A DNA stretch of 64,000 nt from DATLGB01 sp964242305 (lineage in GTDB: Bacteria > Actinomycetota > Thermoleophilia > Solirubrobacterales > Solirubrobacteraceae). Under the pieces are notes generated by a model that saw nothing but the letters and a program-made list of their open reading frames with translations, made no database searches and was not told the origin of the DNA. This document shows positions 1-8,800 of this stretch, in pieces. Numbering within the stretch: position 1 is the first letter of the stretch; every line of letters starts with the position of its first letter. The DNA is taken from NCBI GenBank assembly GCA_964242305.1, contig CAXTBB010000017.1:9271-73270 (forward strand), written 5' to 3'. A program made the position numbers and the translations under genes.

Positions 1-1303
1 GGTCGCGCAGGAGCGAGACGACGTACAGGGAGATGTTCTTGGTGGTGTCGTCGGGCGTCGAGATGACCGCGACCTTCTGGCCCTTCGTCCCGGACTCGGC
101 CACGAGCTGCTTGGCCTTGGCGAGGTCCGGCGCCGTCCACTTCCCGCTGCCCGGGTTGGCGGTGTACGGGCAGTAGGCCTTGTAGCCGGGGAAGTTCGGG
201 GGCAGCGTCTGGCAGGTCGCCGAGGCCAGGCGGGGCCCGCCGAAGAGCGCGATGATGGCCTTGCGATCGACCGCAAAGTTGAGCGCCTGGCGCACCTTGA
301 CGTTGTCGAACGGCGCCACCCGCGTGTTGGTCGCCAGCGAGTAGACCTGCGTCGTCGGGTTGATGTGCACCTGCGACGGATACTTGGTGGCGAGGTCGTT
401 GAGCCGGTCGGCCGGCGGGATGTCGTAGATGAAGTCCGCCTGGCCCTTCTCCACCTGCGTCGTCTCGTCCTCCAGCGGCAGGCCGAGCTTCATCACGATC
501 CGGTCCGGATAGCCGTCGGGCTGCGCCTCGGCCGACCACTGCTTGAAGTGCGGGTTGCGCACGAAGGTCATCGCGCGGTCCGGCTTGTAGGACTTGATCA
601 TGTACGGGCCGGTGGCCGGCAGTGGGTTGGTTCCGGTGTCGCGGTTCGGCGTCCCCGCGGGCACGACCCAGCCGAAAGGCGAGGCCAGCTTCTGGAGGAA
701 GTCGGGATCGGGCCCCGTGAGGTGGAAGGTGACCGTGCCGGCGGCGTCGTCGGCGACCACGCCCTTGGACAGGTCGCAGGCCTTCGGCTTCTTCAGGCAC
801 GCCTTGCCGCCGACGAGGCCTGAGAAGAAGCCCGTGCCGGGACCGGGCACCTTGAACTCGCGCGTGTACGTGTACGCGAAGTCGCTCGGCTTGACCTCGC
901 GGCCCGTGGAGAACGTCACGCCCTTGCGGACGGTGACGACGTAGGTCTTGCCCCCGTCCGTCGGCTTGGGGATGGCGGTGGCGAGGTCGGGGACGAGGTC
1001 GTTGCCGGCCGCGCCGCCGACCTGCCGGTAGGCGAGCAGCCCGTCGCTGGTCATGCGCAGGACGAACCAGTTCTGGTCGTAGTCGACGGCGGTGTCGATC
1101 GAGCTGCCCGCGCCGCTCCACTGCATGATCAGCGTGCCGCCGCGGTGCGGCGACCCGATGGCGCCGCCGGGCTTCGCGCCGCCCGAGCCGTTCGTGCCGG
1201 TGGTGGACGTGCCGCCGCCGGACCCGCCTCCGCCTCCGCAGCCGGCGGCGACCAGGACGATGACCGCCGTCAGTAGGGACGCGGTCGCGGGGCGGCGTTT
1301 CAC
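1..1303 (-). CDS. ABC transporter substrate-binding lipoprotein, peptide/nickel family 5 (C-terminus cut by window edge)
   Basis: This is the extracellular solute-binding component of a family 5 (Opp/Dpp-type) ABC importer. Reading from the GTG at 1303, the product starts with a lipoprotein signal (KRRPAT, a hydrophobic run, then AAGC) followed by a Gly/Ser/Thr-rich linker. The mature domain has SBP_bac_5 hallmarks: VTVRKGVTFSTGREV, a NPLPATGPY segment, and NVKVRQALNFAVDRKAI near residue 330. About 434 residues are visible; the C-terminal lobe lies beyond base 1. Its start codon overlaps the stop of the M28 peptidase gene (GTGA, 1300-1303), so the two are probably translationally coupled. The neighbouring peptidases suggest a peptide or amino-acid amide ligand; the ligand itself is inference. 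The permease genes would be expected just left of the window. Confidence 0.9.
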   Translation of the reverse strand, partial: MKRRPATASLLTAVIVLVAAGCGGGGGSGGGTSTTGTNGSGGAKPGGAIGSPHRGGTLIMQWSGAGSSIDTAVDYDQNWFVLRMTSDGLLAYRQVGGAAGNDLVPDLATAIPKPTDGGKTYVVTVRKGVTFSTGREVKPSDFAYTYTREFKVPGPGTGFFSGLVGGKACLKKPKACDLSKGVVADDAAGTVTFHLTGPDPDFLQKLASPFGWVVPAGTPNRDTGTNPLPATGPYMIKSYKPDRAMTFVRNPHFKQWSAEAQPDGYPDRIVMKLGLPLEDETTQVEKGQADFIYDIPPADRLNDLATKYPSQVHINPTTQVYSLATNTRVAPFDNVKVRQALNFAVDRKAIIALFGGPRLASATCQTLPPNFPGYKAYCPYTANPGSGKWTAPDLAKAKQLVAESGTKGQKVAVISTPDDTTKNISLYVVSLLRD

Positions 1304-3201
1304 GGGGTCTCCAGGGGTTCGGGGTCGAGGGCGCGGATCATGGCGTCGGTGCGGCGTCGCAGCTCGGCGCGGGCGGTGTCGCGGTGCGCGCGCAGCGATC
1401 GCTCCAGCCACGGGCCCGACGGACGGGCACCGGCCTCGCCGCGCAGGGTGGCGAGCTCGGCCCACAGGTCGGGGCTGGCGGTGACGTGGCTGGCGCGCGC
1501 CCACGACAGGCGCTCGGCGCCGGGGGCGCGGCGGGCCTCGCAGGTGGCGAAGGCAGCGGCCGAGACGATGCGGGTCAGTCGGTTGGCGCCGACCTGCTCG
1601 AGCGCCTTGATCGCGGCGCGCTCGTCGCCTTCTTCGAGGGCCAGCAGCGCGGTGTCGAGCCCGGCGGCGTCGGCGGCGGCCTGCGCGTGCGGGTAGGCGA
1701 CGTCCCCGTGGGCGTCGACCGCGTGCAGGCCGCGCCCGGACGCGGTGAAGGGACGGCGCCCGCGGACCGCGCCGCGCCGGCGGGCGGCCGAGGCCAGCGC
1801 CTCGCCGTCGGGGCCGAGCTCGCCGGCCGCCTTGGCCAGGTGCCGCGTGCGGGCGCGGTGGTCGTGGATGGCGTCGGGATCGGCGTCGGCTTCGAGCAGC
1901 AGCAGCGTGTAGGCGCGGACCACGCGGGCGAGGTGCTCGAAGTCGACGATCGCCGGTGTGTCGAACGGCGTGTGGTACGCGCTGCGCCGGAAGGCCGTCT
2001 CCCACGCGTAGGTGGCGACGCCCGGCACGCCCGAGACGAGGTAGGGCCACTGCTCCGTGCCGGTGACCGGCGGCCCGACGCGCCACCCGGCGCTCAGCCA
2101 GCCCTCCGCGTCGGCCGTCCGGCAGGCCGAGCGGGCCCACCGCGTCAGCTCCACGGGCGCTTCCACGATCGTGCGCAGGCCGGGGTGGCCGCTGGCCTCC
2201 AGGCACAGGTGGAACGGCGAGGCCGACCAGTCGGGATGCGTCTCGGAGACCTGCGCCCACGCGCCGCGGCACCAGTCGTAGAGCGTGTGCGTCAGCCCGT
2301 ACTCCTCGGCCGTGCGCGAGGTGAAGGCGAGGGGGTGCCGCGGCCGGTGGCCGAGCTCGATCAGCCCCTCGGCGATGGCCAGCAGCGCCGCCACGCCCGT
2401 GGCGTTGTCGAAGGCGGCGCGGAACCATCCGTCGTGGTGGGCGCCGATGACGATCGGCGGCGCGTCCGGGTCGGCGCCGGCGCCGTCGAGGTAGCCGACG
2501 ACGTTGGCGCCCGGCGCGTCGCGCGTGCGGTCGACGGCGACGGTCAGGGTGCCCGTGAGGGCGCTCGCGCGCAGCTGCGCCCGGAGCGCGGCGGCGTCCT
2601 CCGCGGCGACGGTCAGCACGGGCGGGGCGCCGGCGTGCCAGGCCGAGTCGAAGCTGCCGACGGCGCCCGGCGCCTGGTAGAAGGGCCCGCCGTCGGCGCA
2701 GGCCAGGACGATCCCGGCGGCGCCGCGCATCCCGAGCTCGAGGGCGATGTCGGCGGGCGCAACCCCGAGCCATTGCCAGTTCAGCAGCGCGATCCGGCCC
2801 GCGACGTCGAGGCGGTCCAGGCGCCGCCGGTCGCCGGCGCCGACGTTGACCAGGCGCGCGTGCACGCCGCCTGCGGGCGTGCCGGGCGCGCCGCCGAGGG
2901 AAGCGCCGCCGACCCGGCGGCCGCCGTCCAGCACGAGCGCGCACTCGCCCAGCCGCCAGGCGTCGACGGCCACGTCCTCGACGGCGACGCGGGTCAGGCC
3001 GGCGTCGCGCATCCGGCCGGCGACCAGTGCGGCGACCGCGCGGTCCTCGGGGGTGCCCGTCACGCGGAAGCCGTCCGGCCGCGAGCCGATCGCACTGAGC
3101 GCCTCGACCAGCTCGCGCATCCGGGCCGGGTCGACCGGTAGCTCGCGCGCGCGCTCGAGCGCGTCCTGGCGGCGCGCGGTCCGGGTCGCGGTCGTCGTCA
3201 C
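1300..3201 (-). CDS. M28 family metallopeptidase (PA-domain aminopeptidase)
   Basis: This is a probable zinc aminopeptidase of family M28, 633 residues. A PA-like insert (about residues 115-230) precedes the catalytic core. The core shows the metal ligands in order: GAHHDGW near residue 254, DNATG near 265, EEYG near 298 and YHTPFDT near 409. A C-terminal region of about 180 residues is helical and has no motif I recognise. No signal peptide is visible, so a cytoplasmic location is likely. The gene overlaps the XRE regulator upstream (3198-3201) and the binding protein downstream (1300-1303), which points to a single operon. Its likely role is trimming peptides imported by the neighbouring transporter; the substrate is not known. 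Confidence 0.88.
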   Translation of the reverse strand: MTTTATRTARRQDALERARELPVDPARMRELVEALSAIGSRPDGFRVTGTPEDRAVAALVAGRMRDAGLTRVAVEDVAVDAWRLGECALVLDGGRRVGGASLGGAPGTPAGGVHARLVNVGAGDRRRLDRLDVAGRIALLNWQWLGVAPADIALELGMRGAAGIVLACADGGPFYQAPGAVGSFDSAWHAGAPPVLTVAAEDAAALRAQLRASALTGTLTVAVDRTRDAPGANVVGYLDGAGADPDAPPIVIGAHHDGWFRAAFDNATGVAALLAIAEGLIELGHRPRHPLAFTSRTAEEYGLTHTLYDWCRGAWAQVSETHPDWSASPFHLCLEASGHPGLRTIVEAPVELTRWARSACRTADAEGWLSAGWRVGPPVTGTEQWPYLVSGVPGVATYAWETAFRRSAYHTPFDTPAIVDFEHLARVVRAYTLLLLEADADPDAIHDHRARTRHLAKAAGELGPDGEALASAARRRGAVRGRRPFTASGRGLHAVDAHGDVAYPHAQAAADAAGLDTALLALEEGDERAAIKALEQVGANRLTRIVSAAAFATCEARRAPGAERLSWARASHVTASPDLWAELATLRGEAGARPSGPWLERSLRAHRDTARAELRRRTDAMIRALDPEPLETP

Positions 3202-3818
3202 CGGGCGCTCCGCTCAGGCCCGAACAGCGTCCGGCTCCAGGCGTCGCCCTCGCCGCCGGCCTCCGGGATGGTGTCGGCCCAGACGCTGACGCACGGGGCG
3301 TCGCTGACGGCGGCGAACGTGTGCGGCTGCGGGCTCTGGAACCAGATGCCGTCACCCGGACCGAGGCGGTAGGCGCTGCCGGCGACGACGACGTCCATCT
3401 CGCCGCTGAGCACCAGCCCGGCCTCCTCGCCGGGGTGGCCGACGACCTCGCGGACGGGCGCGTCGCCCGGTTCGAGGTGCAGGACGAAGAGGTCGATCGT
3501 ACGCCGCGGGCTGACGGCGATCGCCTCGTAGCGGAAGCGCTCGAACTCCACCCGGGTGCGGTCGCCGGAACGCGTCACCTCGACGGTCCCCGCCCGCTCG
3601 TTGGCGAAGAAGTCGAACAGCGACGCCTTCAGCGCGCCGCCGAGCTGCCACAGCGTGCCCAGCGACGGCTCGCTCTTGCCCAGCTCGATCTGGCTCAGCG
3701 CGGACGGGCTGACCCCGATGCGCTCGGCGAGGGCCACCAGCGTCAGCCCCTGCTCGAGGCGCAGCTCGCGGACGTGCCGGCCGAGCTTGAGCCGCAGCTC
3801 GTCATCCAGTCCGCTCAC
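3198..3818 (-). CDS. XRE family transcriptional regulator with C-terminal cupin domain
   Basis: This is a one-component repressor or activator of 206 residues. The N-terminal XRE helix-turn-helix (about residues 10-65: LRLEQGLTLVALAERIGVSP, then LSQIELGKSEPSLGTLW) is typical of the family. A cupin fold follows (about 125-190; GHPGEEAGLVLSGEMDVVV and LGPGDGIWFQSPQPHTF) and probably binds the small-molecule effector. PuuR-type regulators share this architecture. The gene starts at a GTG (3818) and leads the leftward operon. A strong promoter (3873-3902) and two identical palindromes (3852-3866 and 3918-3932) lie upstream, so autoregulation is likely. Confidence 0.92.
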   Translation of the reverse strand: MSGLDDELRLKLGRHVRELRLEQGLTLVALAERIGVSPSALSQIELGKSEPSLGTLWQLGGALKASLFDFFANERAGTVEVTRSGDRTRVEFERFRYEAIAVSPRRTIDLFVLHLEPGDAPVREVVGHPGEEAGLVLSGEMDVVVAGSAYRLGPGDGIWFQSPQPHTFAAVSDAPCVSVWADTIPEAGGEGDAWSRTLFGPERSAR

Positions 3819-3851
3819 GGGTCGCAGGATGGTCCGAGGGGTGGCAATTCA

Positions 3852-3866
3852 TGAAGCAATGCTTCA
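3852..3866. promoter_or_regulatory. Operator palindrome 1, TGAAGC-N3-GCTTCA
   Basis: TGAAGCAATGCTTCA is a perfect 6-3-6 inverted repeat. The same arms recur at 3918-3932, and both copies are embedded in ATGAAGC-N3-GCTTCAAG. This copy covers roughly +1 to +15 of the predicted leftward transcript. It is probably the binding site of the adjacent XRE-cupin regulator. Confidence 0.75.
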
Positions 3867-3872
3867 AGATCG

Positions 3873-3902
3873 ATCCTACGTGACCGGCCCGACGCCTGTC
3901 AA
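3873..3902 (-). promoter_or_regulatory. Promoter of the XRE/M28/binding-protein operon
   Basis: On the minus strand a perfect -35 box TTGACA (plus-strand 3897-3902) is separated by 18 bases from TAGGAT (3873-3878), a four-of-six match to TATAAT. Transcription would begin near 3866, inside operator 1. The second operator lies just upstream of the -35 box. Confidence 0.65.
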
Positions 3903-5145
3903 CGCGGCAAGTGCAGATGAAGCGACGCTTCAAGCGGTGCTCGACGCGATCGACCCCGCTGCGCTGGCGGCCGACGTCGCGCGGCTCGTGCGGGCGGCCA
4001 GCCCGACTGGCGCCGAACGCCCCGCGCTCGAGGCGCTGGGGGGCATCGCCGCCGAGCACGGCCTGGACGCGCGCCTCGACACCTACGACCTCGACGCGCT
4101 GCGGGCGGCGCCCGGCTACCCCGGCGAGGAGGTGGCCCGCGACGATCTGCTGGGCCTCGCCGTCACCCTTCCCGGCGCGGGTCCTCGCCGGCTGTGCCTG
4201 AACGGGCACCTCGACGTCGTGCCGCCGGGCTCCGAGCCCTGGGCGCACCCGCCGTTCGCCGGCGTCGTGACGGACGACCGGGTGCACGGCTGCGGCGCCC
4301 TGGACATGAAGGGCGGGGTCGTCGCCGCCCTGCACGCGATGAGCGCGGCGCACCGCGTCCTGGGCCGGCCGGCCGCCGAGGTCGTCCTGCACGCCGTCAG
4401 CTCGGAGGAGGACGGCGGGCTCGGGACGTTCGCCGCCCTGGAGGCCGACGCGCGCTTCGACGCGTGCCTGATCCCCGAGCCGACGGCGTTCGACGTGGTC
4501 GTCGCCCACGGCGGGGCGCTCACCTTCACCGGCACGGTGCGCGGCGTCAGCGCCCACGCCGCCGTCCGCCTGGAGGGAACGTCGGCCATCGACCGCTACC
4601 TGCCGGTGCACGCGGCGCTCGCCGAGCTCGAGCGCGCCGTCAACGCCGCCGTCGAGCATCCGCTCATGGCCCGCCTCGAGCTTCCCTACCCGCTGCTGGT
4701 CGGCCGCGTGAGCGCCGGGCGCTGGTCCAGCCAGGTGCCCGACGAGCTCACGTTCGAGGGGCGCCTCGGGGTGGCGGTCGGCGCGGACCTCGCCGGGGCG
4801 CGCGCGGCGCTCGAGGCAACCGTCGCCGCCGCCGACGATGGCCACGGCCCGCCGATCGAGATCCGCTGGCACGGCGGCCAGTTCGCGCCCGCGCAGACGC
4901 CCGCCGACGACCCGTTCGTCGCGCTCGTGCACGCCGCCGCACGCGCGCAGTGCAGCCCGGCGTCCGCGCTCGCCGGCGTCTCCTACGGCGCCGACATGCG
5001 CCACTTCTGCGCCCACGGCATCCCCTGCGTCATGCTCGGGACGCCCGGGCTGGAGCGCGCGCACGCCGCCGACGAGTGGGTGTCCGTCGCCGACCTCGTG
5101 CGCGTGGCGCGCGCCATCGCCCAGGTCCTGGTCCGCTTCGGCTGA
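3880..5145 (+). CDS. M20 family metallopeptidase (ArgE/DapE/CPG2-like)
   Basis: This is a zinc-dependent amidohydrolase of family M20 that cleaves an N-acyl amino acid or dipeptide bond. Numbering from 3880, the ligands are HLDVVPPG near residue 109, ALDMKGG near 140, SSEED near 174, EPT near 200 and the last His in ERAHAADEW near 393. The dimerisation domain lies between about 205 and 320. Length is 421 residues. The reading frame is open back to 3556, but that part lies antisense to the XRE gene. In-frame starts are GTG 3841, ATG 3859, GTG 3880 and GTG 3937; no clear ribosome site decides between them. It is divergent from the XRE/M28 operon and shares its operator region, so co-regulation is likely. 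Confidence 0.87.
   Translation: MTGPTPVNAASADEATLQAVLDAIDPAALAADVARLVRAASPTGAERPALEALGGIAAEHGLDARLDTYDLDALRAAPGYPGEEVARDDLLGLAVTLPGAGPRRLCLNGHLDVVPPGSEPWAHPPFAGVVTDDRVHGCGALDMKGGVVAALHAMSAAHRVLGRPAAEVVLHAVSSEEDGGLGTFAALEADARFDACLIPEPTAFDVVVAHGGALTFTGTVRGVSAHAAVRLEGTSAIDRYLPVHAALAELERAVNAAVEHPLMARLELPYPLLVGRVSAGRWSSQVPDELTFEGRLGVAVGADLAGARAALEATVAAADDGHGPPIEIRWHGGQFAPAQTPADDPFVALVHAAARAQCSPASALAGVSYGADMRHFCAHGIPCVMLGTPGLERAHAADEWVSVADLVRVARAIAQVLVRFG
3918..3932. promoter_or_regulatory. Operator palindrome 2, TGAAGC-N3-GCTTCA
   Basis: TGAAGCGACGCTTCA is the second copy of the 6-3-6 inverted repeat, 66 bases centre to centre from the first. It lies upstream of the leftward promoter. It also overlaps the beginning of the M20 reading frame if that gene starts at 3880, which argues that the M20 start may be the in-frame GTG at 3937 instead. 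Confidence 0.7.
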
Positions 5146-5147
5146 GC

Positions 5148-6758
5148 TCACCCCGGCCGGCCGCTGCCCACCGGCACGTCGGCCAGGATCGCCTGGGCCG
5201 CGTTGCGCCCGTTGAGGGCGATCACGCTGCCGCCAGGGTGGGTCGCGGCGCCGCAGAAGTAGAAGCCGTCGACCGGGGTGCGCGGGGTGAGCCGGTGCTC
5301 CCACATCTGGTCGGGGGTGACCTCGCCCTGGAAGATGTTGCCGCCGGTCAGCCCGATGCGCTCCTCGATGTCGGGCGGCCCGAGCACCTCGTGGTGCTCG
5401 ATCGTCTCGGTGAAGCCCGGGGCGAAGCGCTCGATCAGCGAGATGAACTGCTGCGCGACCTCGCCGCGGCGCTCGTCCCACGTCCCCGACGCGAGCTCGT
5501 AGGGCGCGTACTGGCCGAAGACGCTGAGCAGGTGGTGGCCCTCGGGAGCGGGGGAAGGGTCGTACCCGGTCTGCAGGTAGATCTCGCCGAACCCGACCGC
5601 CGGCTCGCCGCGGTCGCAGGCCTCGAAGCAGCGCTGCGCCTCCTCGAGGCCGCCCGTCACGTCGACGGTGGCGAACGACGGGAACCGCTGGCCGCGCGCC
5701 GCCGCCCACTCCGGCGGCCGGCTCAGCGCGGCGTTGAACTTGACCACGGGGCTGCGCACCTTCCACGCCTCCAGCCGCTGCTGGTAATCGGCCGGGACGT
5801 CCTGGCCGTCCAGCATCCGCAGCGCGACCTTCGGGTCGGCGTTGCAGACGACGGTGGGCGCGTGGATGGCGGTGCCGTCCTCGAGCACGACGCCCTCGCC
5901 CGGGACGACCTGGGCGACCGGCACGCCGCAGGCCAGCACCGCGCCGGCCTCCTGGGCCGCGTCCGCGATGGCGAAGGAGATCATCCCCATGCCGCCCTTC
6001 ACGTACCCCCACACGGGACCCTGGCCCTCCAGGTCGCCCTGGTAGTGCATGAGCTTGATCGACGCCGTGCCCGGGTCCTTCGGCCCGCCGTACGCGGCGA
6101 TCACGCCCTGGCCGAACAGCGCGTCCTTCAGGCGCTGGTCGCTCATGTAGTCGTCGAGCACCTCGGCGATGGACGCCGTGAAGACGATGTCGAGCATCGT
6201 CTGCTCGCCGCGCAGCAGGTCCTCGATCTCCTCGCGAGTGGGCGTGTCGCCCTGCCACGAGTCGCGGGCGCCCGTGCGCAGGCGCTTGCGGATCTCGTCG
6301 AAGACGTGCTCGTAGGCCCAGTAGCCGTCGCTGTCGGCCTTGGAGACGCCGAGGGCGTCGAGGTCGGCCTGCGTGCGCGCGTCGTCGAGCCACTGGCCGA
6401 AGGACGTCCCGTCCTCGAACGGGACCCACAGGTTCGGGTCGGCGACGTAGCACTCGTAGCCGCGGCGCTTGAGGTCGAGCTCGTCGATGACGGTCTGGTC
6501 GAGCAGGCCGACGACGTAGGCGCAGGGACTGACGGAGAAGCGGTCGTCGTCGAACGGGCGCTCGAGCGTGCAGGCGCCGCCGAGGCGCTCGCGACGCTCG
6601 AGCACGAGGACGTCCTGGCCCGCCTTGGCCAGGTAGGCGGCGGCGGTCAGGCCGTTGTGGCCGCCGCCGACGACGATGGCGTCCCACCGGCGCCCCGCGA
6701 GCTCCGCGACCGGCGCGGGCAGGCCGACCTCTCCGAGTTGGGCGGCGATCCGGTTCAT
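5148..6758 (-). CDS. FAD-dependent oxidoreductase, PYROXD2/phytoene-desaturase-like
   Basis: This is a flavoprotein oxidoreductase of 536 residues in the phytoene desaturase/PYROXD2 group. The N-terminal dinucleotide fold is clear: DAIVVGGGHNGLTAAAYLAK near residues 26-45, then LVLERRERLGGAC. The C-terminal FAD segment is also intact (TPVDGFYFCGAATHPGGSV, then LNGRNAA). The ATG at 6758 overlaps the stop of the upstream acyl-CoA synthetase gene (ATGA), which fixes the start. It is the last gene of an operon with an acyl-CoA dehydrogenase and an acyl-CoA synthetase. A paralogue is encoded at 15773-17398 with the same N-terminal motif. The substrate is unknown; carotenoid desaturation is less likely because no other carotenoid genes are present. 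Confidence 0.85.
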   Translation of the reverse strand: MNRIAAQLGEVGLPAPVAELAGRRWDAIVVGGGHNGLTAAAYLAKAGQDVLVLERRERLGGACTLERPFDDDRFSVSPCAYVVGLLDQTVIDELDLKRRGYECYVADPNLWVPFEDGTSFGQWLDDARTQADLDALGVSKADSDGYWAYEHVFDEIRKRLRTGARDSWQGDTPTREEIEDLLRGEQTMLDIVFTASIAEVLDDYMSDQRLKDALFGQGVIAAYGGPKDPGTASIKLMHYQGDLEGQGPVWGYVKGGMGMISFAIADAAQEAGAVLACGVPVAQVVPGEGVVLEDGTAIHAPTVVCNADPKVALRMLDGQDVPADYQQRLEAWKVRSPVVKFNAALSRPPEWAAARGQRFPSFATVDVTGGLEEAQRCFEACDRGEPAVGFGEIYLQTGYDPSPAPEGHHLLSVFGQYAPYELASGTWDERRGEVAQQFISLIERFAPGFTETIEHHEVLGPPDIEERIGLTGGNIFQGEVTPDQMWEHRLTPRTPVDGFYFCGAATHPGGSVIALNGRNAAQAILADVPVGSGRPG

Positions 6759-8800
6759 GCGAGCACTCCTTGCTGGGTGGTGGCGGCGACGGCGTCGACG
6801 GCGGTGGCGCCGTGGACGTGGGCGATGACGGGGTTGAGCTCGAGCAGCGCGAGCTCGTGCTCGAGAGCGACGTGAGCGGCGCGCGTGGCGATGGCGGCCG
6901 CGGCGGCGAGGTCGGCGCCGGCAGCCACGCGCGCGCCGCGCAGTCCGCGCAGTGCCGCCTCCGCGTCGCCGGCCGTGACCGGGAGGGGCAGGACCGCGAC
7001 GTCGTCGAGCAGCTCGGTCCAGGCCCCGCCGAGCCCGACGACGAGCACCGGGACGAGGGTGTCGGTGCGCACGCTGATCAGCAGCTCGACGCCGGGCAGG
7101 GCCATGCGCTCGACCAGCAGGGGCGCGCCGAAGGCCTGCAGCTCCCCCGCGGCCAGCGCCACCGCGGCCTCCGTATCGAGCGCGAGCCGGACGGCGCCGG
7201 CGGCGGCCTTGTGCAGCAGCTCGGCGTCGACCACCTTCAGGGCGACGGGACCGCCGAGGTCCCGGAACGCCCGCACGGCCGCCTCGGCGTCGGCGACCAC
7301 GCGGCCGGCGGGCGCGGCGTGGCCGAGCAGCGCCTTCACCGCGGGTTCGGTCAGCCAGCCCGCCGGCACGGGCGGGCCGGCGAGGGCGCGCGCGGCGACG
7401 GTGCGGATGGCGGCGATGCGGGCGGGGTCCGGTGCGGGTGCGCCGAGCGCGGCCATCGCGCGCAGCCCGGAGCGCAGGCCGGCGAGGGCGGGCAGGCCGT
7501 CGGCGGCGAGGGCGGCGGCACTGGCGTCGGCGAGCAGCTCGGGCAGCGTCGACGCGACGGCGACCGGCACGGTTCCTGCCCGCGCGCCCGCGCGGACGGC
7601 GTCGAGCACCGCCGCCCACGAGCTCGCGGCGGCGCCGTCCAAACCGGCGGGCTCGTCGTAGAGGACGAGCACGCGGTCGATCGCCGGGTCGGCGGCGAAG
7701 GTGGTGACGGCCCGCGCGAGCGCCGCCGGGTCCTCCCACAGCAGCGACGTGTAGTCGAGCGGGTTGTGGACCGTGGCGGCGGCCGGCAGCAGCTCCGCCA
7801 GCGCCGCCTCGGTGCCGGGCCCGAGCGCAGGCAGGGAAACGCCGAGCGAACCGGCCAGGTCCGCCGCCACGCTCGAGTCCCCGCCCGAGCACGTCATCAC
7901 GCCGACCCCCGTGCCGCCGACGCGGGCGCGGCCTCCCGCCGCGAGTGCCTTGGCCAGCTCGAGCAGGTCGTGCGGGTCCTCCGCCCACGCCGCGCCGCAC
8001 GCCTCGAAGAAGGCGCGCACGGCGCGCTGGTCGCCGGCGACCGCCCCCGTGTGGGCCCGGGCCGCGGCGGCGCCTGCCGGCGAGGACCCCGCCTTGAGCA
8101 CCGCGACGCCGACGCCGGCGTTCGCGCACGCCAGCAGCGCGTCGCACCAGCGCTCCCCGTCCCCGTCGTCCTCGAGGTACAGCGCGATCGATCGGACGCC
8201 GTCGAGCCCGGCGATCGCCTCGACGTAGTCCTCCGCGGTGAGGACCGCCGCGTTGCCGCACGAGACCACGGTGTGCAGGCGCAGCCCGCGCCGGGCGGCG
8301 AGCGCGTTGACGGCGACGTTGCCGCTCTGGGTGACGAGCGCCACGGGGCCCGCCGGCAGAGCGCCCACCTGATCGCCCCACAACGCGAACCCTCCTGCGG
8401 GGGACACGATCCCGTTCCCGTTCGGCCCGCACACCGGCAGGTCGTGCGCGCGCGCCGCGGCGACCAGCTCCGCCTGGCGGCCGGCCCCGTCGCGGGTCTC
8501 GGCGAACCCGGCGGCGAACACCACCGCCCCGCCGCAGCCGAGCGCGCCGGCCTCGTCGACCACCGCCGCCACCCGCTCGGCCGGCACGGCCACCACGACG
8601 GCGTCGACCGCCTCGGGCAGGTCGGCGAGCGAGGCGAAGGACGGCACGCCGTGCACGGAGGCGCGCCCCGGGTTGACGGCGTAGACGGCGCCGGCGAACC
8701 CGCACCGGGCGAGGTTGAGCACCGCCTCGCTCCCGTACGCGCCGGGGCGCTCAGTGGCGCCGACCACCGCAACGGAGCGGGGAGCCAGCAGCCGCCTCAC
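6755..8800 (-). CDS. ADP-forming acyl-CoA synthetase (acetate-CoA ligase family), single-chain alpha-beta fusion
   Basis: The 681-residue product joins all domains of the NDP-forming acyl-CoA synthetase superfamily in one chain. A CoA-binding domain (residues about 1-130, LLAPRSVAVVGATERPGAYG) is followed by a succinyl-CoA ligase-like region (about 140-450) with the probable phospho-histidine in ARAHTGAVAGD, then an ATP-grasp domain (about 470-680; GGPVALKVVDAELLHK, LLELNPVI). It would interconvert an acyl-CoA with the free acid and ATP. The start is GTG 8800, overlapping the acyl-CoA dehydrogenase stop (GTGA). With the dehydrogenase and flavoenzyme it suggests breakdown of an organic acid; the acid cannot be named from sequence. 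Confidence 0.87.
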   Translation of the reverse strand: MRRLLAPRSVAVVGATERPGAYGSEAVLNLARCGFAGAVYAVNPGRASVHGVPSFASLADLPEAVDAVVVAVPAERVAAVVDEAGALGCGGAVVFAAGFAETRDGAGRQAELVAAARAHDLPVCGPNGNGIVSPAGGFALWGDQVGALPAGPVALVTQSGNVAVNALAARRGLRLHTVVSCGNAAVLTAEDYVEAIAGLDGVRSIALYLEDDGDGERWCDALLACANAGVGVAVLKAGSSPAGAAAARAHTGAVAGDQRAVRAFFEACGAAWAEDPHDLLELAKALAAGGRARVGGTGVGVMTCSGGDSSVAADLAGSLGVSLPALGPGTEAALAELLPAAATVHNPLDYTSLLWEDPAALARAVTTFAADPAIDRVLVLYDEPAGLDGAAASSWAAVLDAVRAGARAGTVPVAVASTLPELLADASAAALAADGLPALAGLRSGLRAMAALGAPAPDPARIAAIRTVAARALAGPPVPAGWLTEPAVKALLGHAAPAGRVVADAEAAVRAFRDLGGPVALKVVDAELLHKAAAGAVRLALDTEAAVALAAGELQAFGAPLLVERMALPGVELLISVRTDTLVPVLVVGLGGAWTELLDDVAVLPLPVTAGDAEAALRGLRGARVAAGADLAAAAAIATRAAHVALEHELALLELNPVIAHVHGATAVDAVAATTQQGVLA

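Noticed and set aside
5148..6758. Carotenoid phytoene desaturase
   Set aside because: No phytoene synthase or prenyl transferase nearby; the operon partners are acyl-CoA enzymes and the motifs fit the PYROXD2 group.
4194..6875. Very long open frame on the plus strand across the M20 and oxidoreductase genes
   Set aside because: Arg/Ala/Pro-rich shadow frame caused by high GC; the real genes on either strand have clear domains and it crosses their boundary.
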